Assembly (NCBI GenBank): GCA_038373865.1
Contig: JAXGGA010005227.1
Location: 1 to 64,000, forward strand
Reading direction: 5' to 3'
Source of the DNA: Uloborus plumipes
Lineage: Eukaryota; Arthropoda; Arachnida; Araneae; Uloboridae
DNA length: 64,000 nucleotides
Shown here: piece by piece, positions 1-10,859 of the stretch
Layout: each line of letters opens with the position of its first letter
Position numbering within the stretch: position 1 is the stretch's first letter
The notes under the pieces: model-generated
What the model was told of the DNA's origin: nothing
Database searches by the model: none
What the model saw: only the letters and a program-made list of their open reading frames with translations
Program-made: the position numbers and the translations under genes

Positions 1-870
1 CTCCGAGAGAAACTACGCAAAACAGTCGGGGTTACCACGCTTGTCACGCCTATCGCCCATTTAGCGGAAAAAGGGTACCTAAAGCACAGATTAACCAAAT
101 ATCGTATCAGTTGCGATATTGCATCGTTCTTTTTAAAGTGTTTCATTTCGGAAAATGTATTGTTTTGTTTTTTAAGCTAGGAAAGAAAACTTTCTTCTTC
201 TTTTAAACTTTGGTAAGATTTCTGTTAGTTTCTATGAGCAACAAAATTGTTCTTATTTTCTCTTTTGGCTTATTTTTGTGCATCTGCTCTTGGGGTTGCA
301 TTCGAATGTTCCAAGGGGGTGTTTTACCCCTTTTGTGGAGTAAATCAGTGTTCATTTCAATGCAGACAAAAGTGATATGAATTGGCACGACCACTTGGCG
401 TTATATCGCCAAGCTTTTGGTCGCCAAGTATTTGCCGCCATTTTGGCGACATATCACCAAGTTGGCGAAAAAATTGTTTTCTTTTTTTTATTTGGACTCA
501 ATTTGGCGCTATTGGCGATATTTTGCGAAAAATCCACTGAATGATGTTAAAATCGGCGATATTTAGGGGATTAATCATTGTAAAACATTTTTTTTTTTTT
601 TTTTGCATTGTTTCGTGGCAAACTAGGGATATAAATGTTTGAACTGTTATCTTCCTCACTCCAAGCACTATTTTAGCACTTAAGGCATCTACTAAGAAAT
701 TTACACGTAAAACTAAGTAGCGTGGGGTCCATACCAGATTTTTATATCATACTTTGAAGGAATTATAGTTGAATTACAACTAAAATAGAGCATTTTTTCT
801 GCTATATCAATTATTTTACAAATGAACTTTTAATTTTATACAACGGGCAAAGCCGTGCGGGTACCGCTAG
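1..870 (+). mobile_element. Helitron-family copy A, 3' part
   Basis: The right end shows Helitron 3' architecture: a short hairpin (ACGG/CCGT stem around a GCAAAG loop, about 843-857) followed by CTAG at 867-870 and a T. About 760 bp (roughly 111-870) matches copy B at 4251-5005 in inverted orientation, including an AAACTTTCTTCTTC block and a GGTCCATACC block. The interior (about 391-545) carries several palindromic TTGGCG...CGCCAA motifs. The left end runs off or diverges near 110, so the 5' terminus is not seen. No transposase reading frame survives, so it is non-autonomous. Confidence 0.6.
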
Positions 871-964
871 TCTCAAATAAAAAAAATATACTACTTCACT
901 GCTTACTAAACTTTTACTTGTCTCGGCATATTTTAAAGTATAAGATTTTCTGTCGGGGAGCCCT

Positions 965-1252
965 GGGGCCGTGGTGGCCCGATCGGTAAGTCATCGGACT
1001 CGTGTCCGGAGGGACCTGGGTTCGATCCCAGCCGATCAAAGATCCACCGCCTTGATTAATGGTGGCTGGGAGGCGTTAAAAATGTCGTGGTCACAAAGTC
1101 CTCCAAGTGAAACGATACCTCTGGGGGTGCTGGGCCTAGGGTTTGCTCGACCCTAGGTTCAAAATTAAGAACAGAGCGCCCTTCAGGGCCCTATCCCGGT
1201 TAAACCACGAAGCTGTGGTAGGTACGGGGGACCCTGGAGGCGTGAAATGAAA
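965..1252 (+). mobile_element. tRNA-derived SINE, full length with target-site duplication
   Basis: A tRNA-like head contains an A-box-like TGGCCCGATCGG (975-986) and a B box GGTTCGATCCC (1019-1029), the internal pol III promoter. A body ending in a short GAAATGAAA tail follows. The 14-bp sequence TGTCGGGGAGCCCT flanks it on both sides (951-964 and 1253-1266), as expected for target-primed insertion. Other copies lie at 58771-59061 (+) and 32556-32959 (-), with a fragment near 22919-22985. It carries no protein and would depend on a LINE partner not visible here. Confidence 0.88.
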
Positions 1253-1266
1253 TGTCGGGGAGCCCT

Positions 1267-1611
1267 AGACTGTCTCAGGTGCATATACGTATCCCTTATA
1301 TTAGAGCGGATATGAGGATCCAGTTATTTAAGTTTACTAAAATGGAATTTGTTCATGGGCTAAACTGTATAGTCTAACTTTTTCACTGTAGTTTATTAAT
1401 AAAAAAAGTTTATTGCTCTACAAAGCGTAATTTACCTAGTTAACGAATTCAAAAAGTTTAATTAGGGGAGACCAGGTAGGGGAAACTAGGTTAGGTAGGT
1501 TTGACCACATTTAAAGTCTGAACCCGCTCTCTCTTTCTCATATTTGTACATTTATTTGACTGGAGCATCATAAAGTAGCAAGATATCAAGTATAATCAAA
1601 ATATGTTTTTA
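1267..1611. other. Intergenic, with one possible transposon terminus
   Basis: No gene is visible. A G-rich stretch at about 1464-1510 (GGGGAGACC, GGTAGGGGAAACTAGG, GGTTTGACC) resembles the right terminus of the element at 6182-7775 read in reverse, so it may be a solo end of that family. The rest is AT-rich sequence. Confidence 0.4.
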
Positions 1612-4140
1612 CTAGGTGACCCGTGCGGAATTCCGCAAAAAAAAAAAAAAAAAAAAAAAAGATGTAAAATCTTGTACGTTTCCACGACATCGCCAACAAC
1701 TGCCGTCGTTCTGACAACTTTTCAAAGAGATCAAAGACACGTTCACTTTTACAACTACTACAAAAGCAAGGCTACACTAGATAGCGTTTTATACAGGCTT
1801 CTTCATTTGATCAAAATCCTTGGGATAAAAACGGAGGTCCTTTTCCAGCGACATCTATCGAATTTTATGGTAACTAACATTTCTACAAATCAAATAATAA
1901 AAGACAAAATTAAAAGTTAATTTGTTGGCGACCATTTTACAATTTGGCATTCAATTATATTTTAGTATATTTTAACGTTATTTAATAGCTCGTTCGATTT
2001 GTTGGTTTATTCTGCATTTTAACGGCTTATTTTAATTAGTTAGCGAATTATTTTTCATTTTAATTGATTCTAATTATTAATTAACTATGAAACGACACTG
2101 GCACCGCAGAGCGATAAATGGCGATTTTGGAACGAAAGTTCCATCAAAACTTTTGATGAGTTTAGATGGTCACATTAATTTATTTGGCGATTTTTTTACA
2201 TTTTAATGGAAGTTCTCCGTAAAGCTTTTGAGAATATTTCAATAACCGAGATCTTTGGTAGTATGTACATTTCAGTTATAGGTACGTTTTTTAACTTGGC
2301 GATGTATTTTCTTACCGCCTAAGCGAAGATTAAAATTTTAAGCTTGCATCGTCTTCATGGTTGCTTCTTTTCTCTTATTTTGCATTTTAATTTAAATTTC
2401 AATGATAATAATGGCTCAATATATTTATTAAACTTTTTATGTTACATGCTAATGGAGCTTTTGAAGTTGATTTGGCGAGTTTTTTAATAAGAATTCTCAC
2501 ATTATTTCGCAGCTTTTTTTCAGTTGGCCCATTATTTTACTTTCAAGTATTAAACGTATGTGTGAAATTAGAAACAAAAAAGGGAAGATTTCGGTGATTG
2601 GAAGTCTGGTTATCTTTCACTATTGGCGTTAAATCTTTGTGTACAATTTATGAGCGAGGGAAATACTTCCTTCGCAAACATAAACTAAAGAGCAACAAAA
2701 AGTAATTATCGCTAAAAATTTGGCAACCACAGCAGATTCCCAATTATCGAAATATTATCAATGTGTGAAATTTAACATAAAAAGAACATTACCTTTTAAT
2801 GTTGTGTAAATGAAAACAAAATTTTACAGTTGGTCGTCGTAATATTGTAGTTTTGTTTATTTTTTTCGTACTTGTATTGCTCTTTAGTACCAAACGATTA
2901 TATATGCTCATTTCGTTTTTACTAAAGAAATTAATATGTTTTGTTGTCAATCGTCTTTCCGTTGAACACCATCGCTTCAATACTGTACATTTCATTCTAG
3001 GGCATCAAAATGAAATGCCTCTACGAATAGATTCGCCATTTATCGCTCTGATGGGTCAACGCTATCAAAATGAGCATCTGAGCTTTTGCGTAGCAATTAA
3101 GATCGTGTGAGCAACAATAATGAAACAAAATAGTAAATAGAACAATATTGTTGAACAATATCATTGCTACATTTTTATTTATCGGCTGTCAAGAAAAGCG
3201 TATATTTTATTAATGCAGAGATGTCAAAATTGAACGCCATTGCTATATGTTGCTAATTCGAAGAAAGTAAACAATGAATGAATGTCGTATGACTGAATCA
3301 TGAGTTGCGACCAACTTTACCTGAAAAGGGAATTTATTTCCCCTAAAAAGCAGTACTAAGAGGGCCTTCGGCATCAACTCACTCTGTACTCCACTTCAGT
3401 TAACTATATCAATATTTTTTAACCCTTAAAGATAGGATAAGCATCGCTTTTTACAGCAGAAACAACATGCTAATAAATGTAAACAAACATTTGGGAGGTC
3501 CTTGTTCAGCGCTCTCTAGCGGGCAAATCTTTACCATTGATGTTTTGAGTAATGAAGAAGCCTGTATAAAACGCTATCTAGTGTAGCCTTGACGAAAGTG
3601 ATACCCTATATTGAGATCTAGGCTACTACTAAACTAAATACTAACGTTATCGCAAAACTACCATAGTATTTTGAAACAATAAAAGTTACAATTAAGGTTT
3701 ACCGAGCTAAGCCTTGGCTTGAAATGTCGCATTTAAAATTGATTTGAACAACAATGGTATAACGATTTTAACAGCTGAGCAAAAAATTTAACTTTTTCAA
3801 ACTTCAATCGCTTATAAGTCGCTTAAACGTGGATTTTCGAGATTCTCCTTACGCGGCGCTAGCGGAGAAACGTTCTAAAGAACGCATTTTTTTTTAATCT
3901 TTCGAATGAAATCAAAATGGAGACGATACGACAATTATTTCGCTAGACAGAGTCAATTTTGTGCCCAAAAATTGAAGTTCGAATAAAAAACGAACCGACA
4001 CTTTCTAGAGGGTGGGTCTAATTTTCGTCAATAGCCCGCGGGATAAGCTTCAAAATCATAAATTTTCATGCAATTCGATAAAGAAATGAGCGAGTTTCGA
4101 TCGGGTATAGGATTCGGCTTAGAGAAATAATATATGGAGA
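1612..4140 (-). mobile_element. Helitron (family H4), minus strand, split by a later insertion
   Basis: On the minus strand the element starts TCTCCATATATTATTTCTC (at 4140) and ends with the palindrome GCGGAATTCCGC, then ACGGGTCAC and CTAG (1612-1615). These are Helitron hallmarks: 5' TC, 3' hairpin, 3' CTAG, insertion between A and T. The same ends occur in copies at 38489-39231 (+) and 54974-55697 (-). A homopolymer A run lies just inside the 3' hairpin. The copy is interrupted at 1767-3591 by a separate inverted-repeat element. No Rep/helicase frame is present, so it is non-autonomous. Confidence 0.8.
1767..3591. mobile_element. DNA transposon with perfect 41-bp terminal inverted repeats, hAT-like, nested in the Helitron
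   Basis: The ends 1767-1807 and 3551-3591 are exact reverse complements over 41 bp, beginning CAAGGCTACACTAGATAGCG. The flanks ACAAAAG and ACGAAAG form a 7-bp duplication with one change. Intact Helitron copies read through as ACTACAAAAGTGATAC, which confirms a clean insertion. The start CAAGG and the duplication length suit a hAT-like or P-like element; superfamily is not settled. A sequence of the type AGGTCCTT..CAGCG occurs in the same orientation near both ends (about 1836 and 3496). No transposase ORF is recognisable. A diverged end of the same family lies at about 33610-33652. Confidence 0.82.
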
Positions 4141-4250
4141 TTGTTTTAACCATTTTGAAGTAGTATCAAAGAGCAATCGTGTGTGATATTTTTCTAAGAA
4201 AAAAGGTAATTTTTCTTGTTGCAAGTTCATCTCTCCTGTATTATTCGTCA

Positions 4251-5010
4251 CTAGCGGTACCCGCACGGCTTTGCCCGTGGTATAAAATTAAAAGTTCATT
4301 TGTAAAAAAATGATATAGCAGAAAAAAATACTCTATTTTAGTTATAATTCAACTATAATTCCTTCAAAGTATGATATAAAAATTTGGTATGGACCCTACA
4401 CTACTTCCTTTTACGTGTAAATTTCTTAGTATATGCCTTAAGTGCTAAAATAGTGCTTGAAGTGAGTAAGATAACAATTCAAACATTTGCATCCCTAGTT
4501 TGCCACGAAACAATGCAAAAAAATGTTTTACAATGATTAATCTCCTAAATATCGCCGATTTTAACATCATTCAGTAGATTTTTCGCAAAATATCGCCAAT
4601 AGCGCCAAATTGAACCCAAAAAAATTTTTTTTCGCTAAATTTATTGCCAACTTGGCGATATGTCGCCAAATTGGCGTCAAACACTTGGTGACCAAAAGCT
4701 TGGCGAGATATCGCCAAGTGGTCGCGCCAATTCATATCACTTTGGTCTGCATTGAAAGCCCTGATTACCCCATAAAAGGGGTAAATCACCCCCTTGGGGA
4801 CATTCGAATGCAACCCCAAAGATAGGTGCACAAAAATAAACCAAAAGAAAAAATAAGAAAAATTTTGTTGCTCACAGAAACCAACAGAAATCTTACCAAA
4901 GTTTAAAAGAAGAAGAAAGTTTTCTTTCCTAACTTCAAAAACAAAATAATACATTTTCCGAAATGACATACTTTAGAAAGAACGTTGCAATATCGCAATA
5001 AGATAGAAGT
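4251..5010 (-). mobile_element. Helitron-family copy B, inverted relative to copy A
   Basis: On the minus strand it ends with the hairpin CACGG-GCAAAG-CCGTG, then CTAG (4251-4254). It pairs with copy A as a roughly 760-bp imperfect inverted repeat about 3.4 kb apart. The internal palindromic TTGGCGATATGTCGCCAA-type motif is present near 4655-4715. Open frames here are spurious. Confidence 0.6.
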
Positions 5011-6181
5011 AAATATACTGAAATAGAATTGAATGCCAAATTATAAAAAAGTCGCCAAAAAAATAATTTTTAATATTGTCTTTCATTATTTATTAAATGC
5101 AATTATTGCTGCAAATTACAGTCCAACAATAAATAATCACATTGCAAAAGTATATTTGGAGCAATTTTTTCTTTTAAACTCAACTGATCCTAAAAATTTT
5201 AAGTATTAGTCATAGAAATTTCGTGCATTATTCTTCACAATGATAATAAAAACAATAAACATCGACAAAGATCAACCAGCAAACGATAAATTAAAAGCTA
5301 AATTCGTTCACTCAAGCCATTTGCTGCAATTTATATTGAAATAAATTAATAATGAAGTAAAATATGTTTTGCAGACGATAAATTTAGAATGGTATCCTGT
5401 ATTTTAAGGAAAGGACTCGATTTCTCATTTGATTGACAGGTGCCATCTTATCACGGTTTTTAATATTTCATTTGACTAATTTTAATAAGGCTTGGAGTTT
5501 GGATTGTTACAAAAACAAATACATTTTTTAAATTATTAAGGGAAAAAGAACGAAATAAAACCGTAACCATGGTAACAACATGAAAAGTTGATTTCCGTTG
5601 ATAAAATAATTCATTTCATCTCTATTTTCAAACAAATTTTATTCGCGAGCAAAGCCATTTTAGAATCGTTTGGCTTGCTTTACTGAAGGTAAGCCTTGAA
5701 TTTCGGGATTCTAAAAACAATTGTTACAGCTCTCCTGATGATCGTAGAAACTTCGAAAAAACGTCATTTTGTGCAGAAAATTTCAAGCTTTTGAATGACA
5801 TAAGACTTGAAAATGTGTATGGAATATTTCTTCCCTATTTTATCGAATTTCCTCTAAGAATTCGAATAGAAAAAGAACGAAATGGAATGTTCGAAAAATC
5901 GCTTCGAGGTGCAAAACTACATGCTACAAACTAATTTTGTGCCAAGTGGCATGAAAATCGACCGAACGGTTTTGGCGCTACGCGCGTAACAGACAGACAG
6001 ACAGAAAGAAAGAAAGAAGGACAGACAGAACCACCTTCAGCTTTATTATTAGTAGAGATTAACATAAACAAAATTAAATTGAATTTTATTTGTGTACTTA
6101 GATTAATATGCTAAAAGACTGTATATTACTGTTTTTCTTTCACTTTTAATACTATTAATGTGTTTTTTAATTGTTTTGCTA
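5011..6181. other. AT-rich intergenic, probable transposon tail
   Basis: No gene is recognised. At 5990-6042 lies an imperfect ACAG/AAAG microsatellite, followed by TTTATTATTAGTAGAGATT. This arrangement resembles the 3' tail of a degenerate retroelement, but no coding evidence supports that. Confidence 0.35.
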
Positions 6182-7775
6182 AAAGGGCTATGAAGGGAAG
6201 TTTGACCCACTTCAAACCTCCCTATTTAGTTTAATTTGATTTTATATCAATTCTTGAACTGTATACAATATTTAATTTGTTTTAAAAAGAAATGGTTTTA
6301 ATTAAAATGAAAGTTTTTTGTTCTTAACATTCAATCCGTCCATTAGAATTCATCTGGAGCCTTATCAGTTAATGGATGCAAACAGCAGAATAAAGATGAG
6401 ATTTTTCATCAGATTGTAAATCTAAACAAAAATCTTATCGTATCTAAAGTGATGTTGACGTTTATTTCAAAGACTGCAAAACAGTTGTTTTGTTATTGAA
6501 TTTAGACATTTTTTGCTAAGCGGTTTTTAACCAACTAAACTTTCTTAATTTAAATTCATTGCTCCATGAAAGAGATATGACTTTTCAATAAAATTTCATA
6601 TATCTATTGCATGTAGCCTCAGTTTTTGTCTTGACAAAGAAAATATTACATCAGTATCTAAAACAGATGTCATTAAGGCTACAGTGGACAAATAAAATTG
6701 ATTTTTTTCACTTATTGATTTATATGTCTAAAACTTTGTGTGCTTGTATTATTGTGTATTTACTACATCTAAAAGCATAAAAAACACAGATTAGTGCAAA
6801 AACAATAAATATTTTTTGTCAAATTTCAAATTTAAATATTTTTTAACAAAATTTCAAAATGTTCCAGGCGTCACAATTTTTTTTCAAACTTTGAATTTCC
6901 ACTTAATTTCCAACCATTAGGCATGATTACATAAAACAATGCATTACATGCAATGTTTTATGTGATAGTTTATAAAAGATGGCTGAAAATGAAAAAATTC
7001 TGTTGAAAAAACCATATAAATTTTCATTTTCAGCCATCTTTTATAAACTATCACATAAAACATTGCATGTAATGCGTTGTTTTATGAAACCATGCCTAAT
7101 GATTGGAAATTAAGTGGAAATTCAAAGTTAGAAGAAAAATTGTGACGCCTGGAACATTTTGAAATTTTGTTAAAAAAAAATTTTAATTTGAAATTTGGAA
7201 AATAAATTCATTGTTTTTGCACTAATTTGTGTTTTTTATGCTTTTAGATGTAGTAAATACACAATAATACAAGCACACAAAGCTTTAGACACATAATTCA
7301 ATAATTGAAAAAAATCAATTTTATTTGTCCACTGTAGCCTTAAACTCTCCAATAGAGGCACAGAAGGAGTTGCATTGAAAATTAAATTTGACTGTGAGTT
7401 ATTCTAGCGCTCATAATCTTTACCGATTCGAATTAAATTTATTTTAAAATTTATTTGATCTCCTGAGACGCGTAATTATTGCCTGTGCTATGTAATATTT
7501 CAGCATCATTCCTTGAGCTTTGAAGCTCTGTGGAACAAACACCTATCTTAGGACAGATCAAACCTCTCTCGAGTGGAGAGGTTTGATCCGGTTTGGGCAC
7601 TCTTGAAAAAAATAGTAATAAAATAATTAATATAAAGTTTAAATAAAAAAGTAATACTGTAAAAAATGACAAGCATCGTAAGGGAACAATTAGTGTCAAT
7701 TTGGAGATTTTCTAAGCGTTAGAAAAAAATAGAAAGATGTATTTGAAAAATAGGTCAAACTTCCCTAGTTTTCCC
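6182..7775. mobile_element. Putative TA-flanked inverted-repeat element hosting a foldback element
   Basis: The left terminus (GGGAAGTTTGACC at about 6194-6206) and right terminus (GGTCAAACTTCCC at about 7753-7765) are inverted and flanked by TA, which fits a Tc1/mariner-type MITE. The palindromic element 6677-7339 is nested inside. A perfect 13-bp stem GATCAAACCTCTC with a 7-nt loop lies at 7556-7588. The exact left boundary is uncertain. Confidence 0.45.
6677..7339. repeat. Foldback element: near-perfect palindrome with about 320-bp arms
   Basis: Left arm (about 6673-6996) and right arm (about 7021-7343) are reverse complements with few mismatches, separated by a loop of about 24 nt. The ends read TTAA-GGCTACAGTGGACAA and its complement, so TTAA is either a 4-bp target duplication (piggyBac- or Kolobok-type) or part of the arm. 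The whole element could fold into one long hairpin. It has no ORF. Confidence 0.8.
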
Positions 7776-8123
7776 TACAACAGATGCACTTTTTACATTT
7801 TGATTTATCTCATTTTGTTTACTAATGTTAAGTGCCAAAATGAATTTTCGCGTAATCGAATCATGTCAAATAATAATAACTAATTTTCTTGCATATAAAA
7901 ATAATTTTTAAAACTTTTTTCAAAATGTTTCAACTTGACTTGGCTCACGTTGGATCAAATTGATACACAAATTAATAAATTGTTACTCTAACGTAATAGG
8001 TAACGAATGAAAGCTTTTAAAGGTTGTTTTTAAAGAACAGTTTCCTAAAATGTTAGATGATAACCGTGAATCTGATTTACAACAAATAAAAGCATTAGTG
8101 TGGAATATTTTCTCCGTAGTACG

Positions 8124-8154
<31 letters not shown>

Positions 8155-8419
8155 TTACAATTTTTTCGAGCTGAGTTTTTTTCTTTTGATTTTTTACCTT
8201 TTTGATTTCTTTTATTATTATTATTTTTTATTGTTTCCAAGTATTTCTAGAAATTGAAAAGACACTTAAAAGTTCGGGAATTAAATTCATTACACGTATC
8301 AACTGGGCTCCAACATCGTCATCATGTGAACCCAAAAACGGTGAAAAAACACTTGCTAATATAAGCAGCTTCCCTCAAGTAAAATCATGTCTCCTAATCA
8401 AGGAATATTGGTATCTTAA
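7776..8419. other. AT-rich intergenic with poly-T tract
   Basis: Low-complexity AT-rich DNA with a T/C-rich run at about 8125-8220. I see no gene, terminus or conserved motif. Confidence 0.5.
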
Positions 8420-8717
8420 TCTTAATATATAAAAATTACGTGTCCCTGTGTTTGTGGCCAATGGACTCCTCAGCTACTGAGCCGATTTTAACCAAATTTT
8501 ACACGCAGTTTCAGTTTGGTCCAACTTAAATGATAGGATAGTTTTTATCTCAATTTAGGACCGCAATATATTTTTTATTGCAAATTATGTATTTAGCTAC
8601 CAGCTTTTCTGTGTTCTTGGCTAAGCCTTTTTACTAAGCCTTTTTTGACACCTCCATGGCTGAGCGACATAAAGCACACGTTCTGGCAGCTTCTGGAGCG
8701 CAGTAAACAAGTAATAA
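8420..8717 (+). mobile_element. Truncated Helitron 5' end (tandem partner)
   Basis: It starts TCTTAATATATAAAAATTAC after an A, then matches the next element's 5' region closely (CTCCTCAGCTACTGA, CAGTTTCAGTTTGGTCC, GTATTTAGCTACCAGC). It stops after about 300 bp where the second copy begins, so only the 5' end remains. Confidence 0.7.
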
Positions 8718-8949
8718 TCTTTCTTATAATATATAAAAATTACGTGTCCCTGTGTTTGTATCCAATGGACTCCTCAGCTACTGAACCAATTTTACCCAAA
8801 TTTTGCACGCAGTTTCAGTTTGGTCCAACTTAAATGATACGACAGTTTTTATCTCAATTTAGGACCGCAATATATTTTTTATTGCAAATTATCTATTTAG
8901 CTACCAGCTTTTATGTATTCTTGACTAAAATTCTTTAAACATACCCGGA

Positions 8950-9345
8950 ATGCCACCACATAATCGGCGGCTAAAAATGGGTTTACCCATAGTTCTTCTA
9001 CATAATTTAAATCCACCGAGATTATGCAATGGTACGCGTTTAGTTATCAAAAAAATCACCGGGAACATTATTGAGGCAATCATTTTGACTGGAAAGTTTA
9101 AAGATGAAGTAGTTCTGTTGCCACGTATCCCAATGACACCGTCAGAATCTTCAATACCCTTCAAAAGTCTACAGTTTCCCATTCGTTTAGCCTTCGCCAT
9201 GTCCATTAATAAGTCCCAAGGACAAACAATGTCAATTTGCGGTTTAGATTTAGAAAATCCATGCTTTTCCCATGGGCAACTATAGGTCGCTTGCTCCCGT
9301 GTGGGAAAACCGTCCAATCTATTTTTGTTTACAAAAGACAGATTA
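8950..9345 (+). pseudogene. Helitron PIF1-like helicase C-terminal fragment, inactivated
   Basis: The translation contains LCNGTRL, then FAMSINKSQGQT (SF1B/PIF1 motif V region), then an in-frame TAG where a tyrosine is expected, directly followed by VACSRVGKP (motif VI region) and FLFTKDRLTKNI. This order is the C-terminal end of the helicase domain of Helitron RepHel proteins. The Walker A and B motifs and the HUH Rep domain are missing, so the fragment cannot act alone. The stop at about 9283-9285 and the lack of upstream sequence make it a pseudogene. Confidence 0.85.
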
Positions 9346-9450
9346 ACAAAGAATATTGCGACCGATTAGTGTTGAGTTAAACTGAAATGAAAAATGCTTA
9401 TAATTCAAAAAATAACAAATAATATTGTTTAATTATCTACCATACCTACA

Positions 9451-9570
9451 TTATTAAAAAATAAAATGTTATATTAAAAAATAAAATGTTATATTAAAAA
9501 ATAAAATGTTATATTAAAAAATAAAATGTTATATTAAAAAATAAAATGTTATATTAAAAAATAAAATGTT
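9451..9570 (+). repeat. 20-bp tandem repeat, six copies
   Basis: The unit ATATTAAAAAATAAAATGTT is repeated six times almost without change within the 3' half of the Helitron. Such minisatellites are common inside Helitrons. Confidence 0.95.
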
Positions 9571-9837
9571 ACAATAGCAATTAGCAAATTTTTAATTAAC
9601 TCAATTGTTACAAGCCTGAATATAATATTTCTAAGTAATAAAATGCTACATTTTTTGTTGATTTTTTATTTCTAGCAAACTTAGGAAATTTTTGTTCGAT
9701 TGTTTTCATATTTTGACCTCAAATTCATATTTATATAAAGTTGATCTCTATAATGGTAATAAAATTTTTCGTTTCTATTGAAACATTATAGTTTAACCCA
9801 TACCTTAGCCACAGCAACGCGTGGCCGGGTCAGCTAG

Positions 9838-10714
9838 TATGCTATAATTACTTAAGGGTAATTATAGCATAAGAGTGACTTTTGGGTAATTCAAAAATGT
9901 TTTAGGAAAAAATAAATGAAGAATTGTTTTAATTTGAATGGGATAACATCGGAAAAAGTATTTCTGACAAATAAAAAAATATAAAAACTTTCTAGGTAAA
10001 ATTATCTTTGTATTATCCTTCGGAGACATGATATTGTTAGAATTTTGGAGAATCACCCTTAAGCATCCTATACGACAGTTGAACTCAATTCATAAAATTT
10101 ACTTAGGTGCACAAGAAACGAGTTCTTTGGAATAATATTTTCAAGTAACAAATGACCATGAAACATTTGTATGTAGGTGAAATTTGTTAGAAAAATATGA
10201 TCAAAACTCAATTTTGATAAATGCGCAGATACGACTTTCACGCTTAGAACAGCAGTGTAAAGTAGAGTCTGGAAAAATCGGAACTCGGTAACCCCGGACT
10301 GATCCAAAAAACTCGAACACATTCTGACAGGACGAAATAAATCTCGCAGACAGTCTCAAATCGGGCAGTTTTCCGAAATTGGCCACTTTTCGGTACATAT
10401 TAAACCGAATTTTCAGGAATTCTACTGAAACAATTATGAAACTAGCTGATCCATGCGAAACATTCGCACTAGACAGAATAAACGCAAAAATACGTTTCTT
10501 AAAGTAATTTTTTGAATAACAGCAAAATGTGAGTTGCTTGATTTTTTTGCTTATAGTGGTGAAAAAAAAAAAATCTTTAAAATTATGACTTGCTTTTGAA
10601 GCTAGATGAAGTATTGCTGAAATTATGGTGAACAGAACACCCACAAAAAAAACTTTAAAAAATAACTTAATCGGTAATGGAAAGTTGGATAAGAATTTTG
10701 CTAAAGAAAAAAAC
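9838..10714. other. AT-rich intergenic upstream of the GH31 gene
   Basis: A minus-strand frame of 192 codons spans 10201-10779, but it has phenylalanine/lysine-rich composition and no recognisable domain. It begins inside the tRNA-like relic, so I do not call it a gene. A short inverted repeat TGCTATAATTACTTAAGGGTAATTATAGCA-type stem sits at 9839-9870. Confidence 0.45.
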
Positions 10715-10721
10715 CTATTAA

Positions 10722-10795
10722 AGTATTCTTCGCCCGAATTGGAACTCATATCCTTCCCAATAGGAGCCTGACGCTCCACCGATCACGCCAATGCG
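10722..10795 (-). other. tRNA-like relic (tRNA pseudogene or SINE head)
   Basis: Read on the minus strand it contains TTGGCGTGATCGGTGGAGCGTC, an A-box-like D arm, and GAGTTCCAATTC, a degenerate B box, at roughly tRNA spacing. The acceptor stem does not pair convincingly, so it is not an intact tRNA gene. Confidence 0.35.
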
Positions 10796-10859
10796 TCTGA
10801 GTTTTTGGGAGCTAATTATTAAAGTAATGTGTCATAAAAAGCAGAAAAAACGGTTTTTT

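Larger units (their letters stand above)
8718..9837 (+). mobile_element. Helitron with remnant helicase, 5' and 3' ends present
   Basis: The 5' end is the TC-start plus ATATATAAAAATTACGTGTC block near 8718-8745. The 3' end has the hairpin GCCAC-AGCAACGC-GTGGC (9808-9825), then CGGGTCAG and CTAG (9834-9837) followed by T. At 1.1 kb it is far shorter than an autonomous element (usually over 5 kb), so it is an internally deleted copy that kept only the end of the Rep/helicase gene. Confidence 0.82.

Noticed and set aside
971..1156. ORF beginning MVARSVSHRTRVRRDL and its twin at 58786-58989
   Set aside because: Both are translations of the tRNA-derived SINE; the similarity is due to the repeat, not a protein family.
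1603..1920. 105-codon ORF starting at a poly-lysine run
   Set aside because: It runs across the Helitron end, an A homopolymer and the nested element; the junction proves it is not a gene.
4571..4969. 132-codon minus-strand ORF, also seen partly at 17523-17765
   Set aside because: Both lie in the shared core of the Helitron-family and mosaic elements; frames are not conserved between copies.
9451..9570. CRISPR-like array
   Set aside because: Contiguous 20-bp units without spacers in a eukaryotic Helitron; a minisatellite.
10201..10779. 192-codon minus-strand frame upstream of the GH31 gene
   Set aside because: Low-complexity, phenylalanine/lysine-rich composition, no domain, and its start lies inside a tRNA-like relic.
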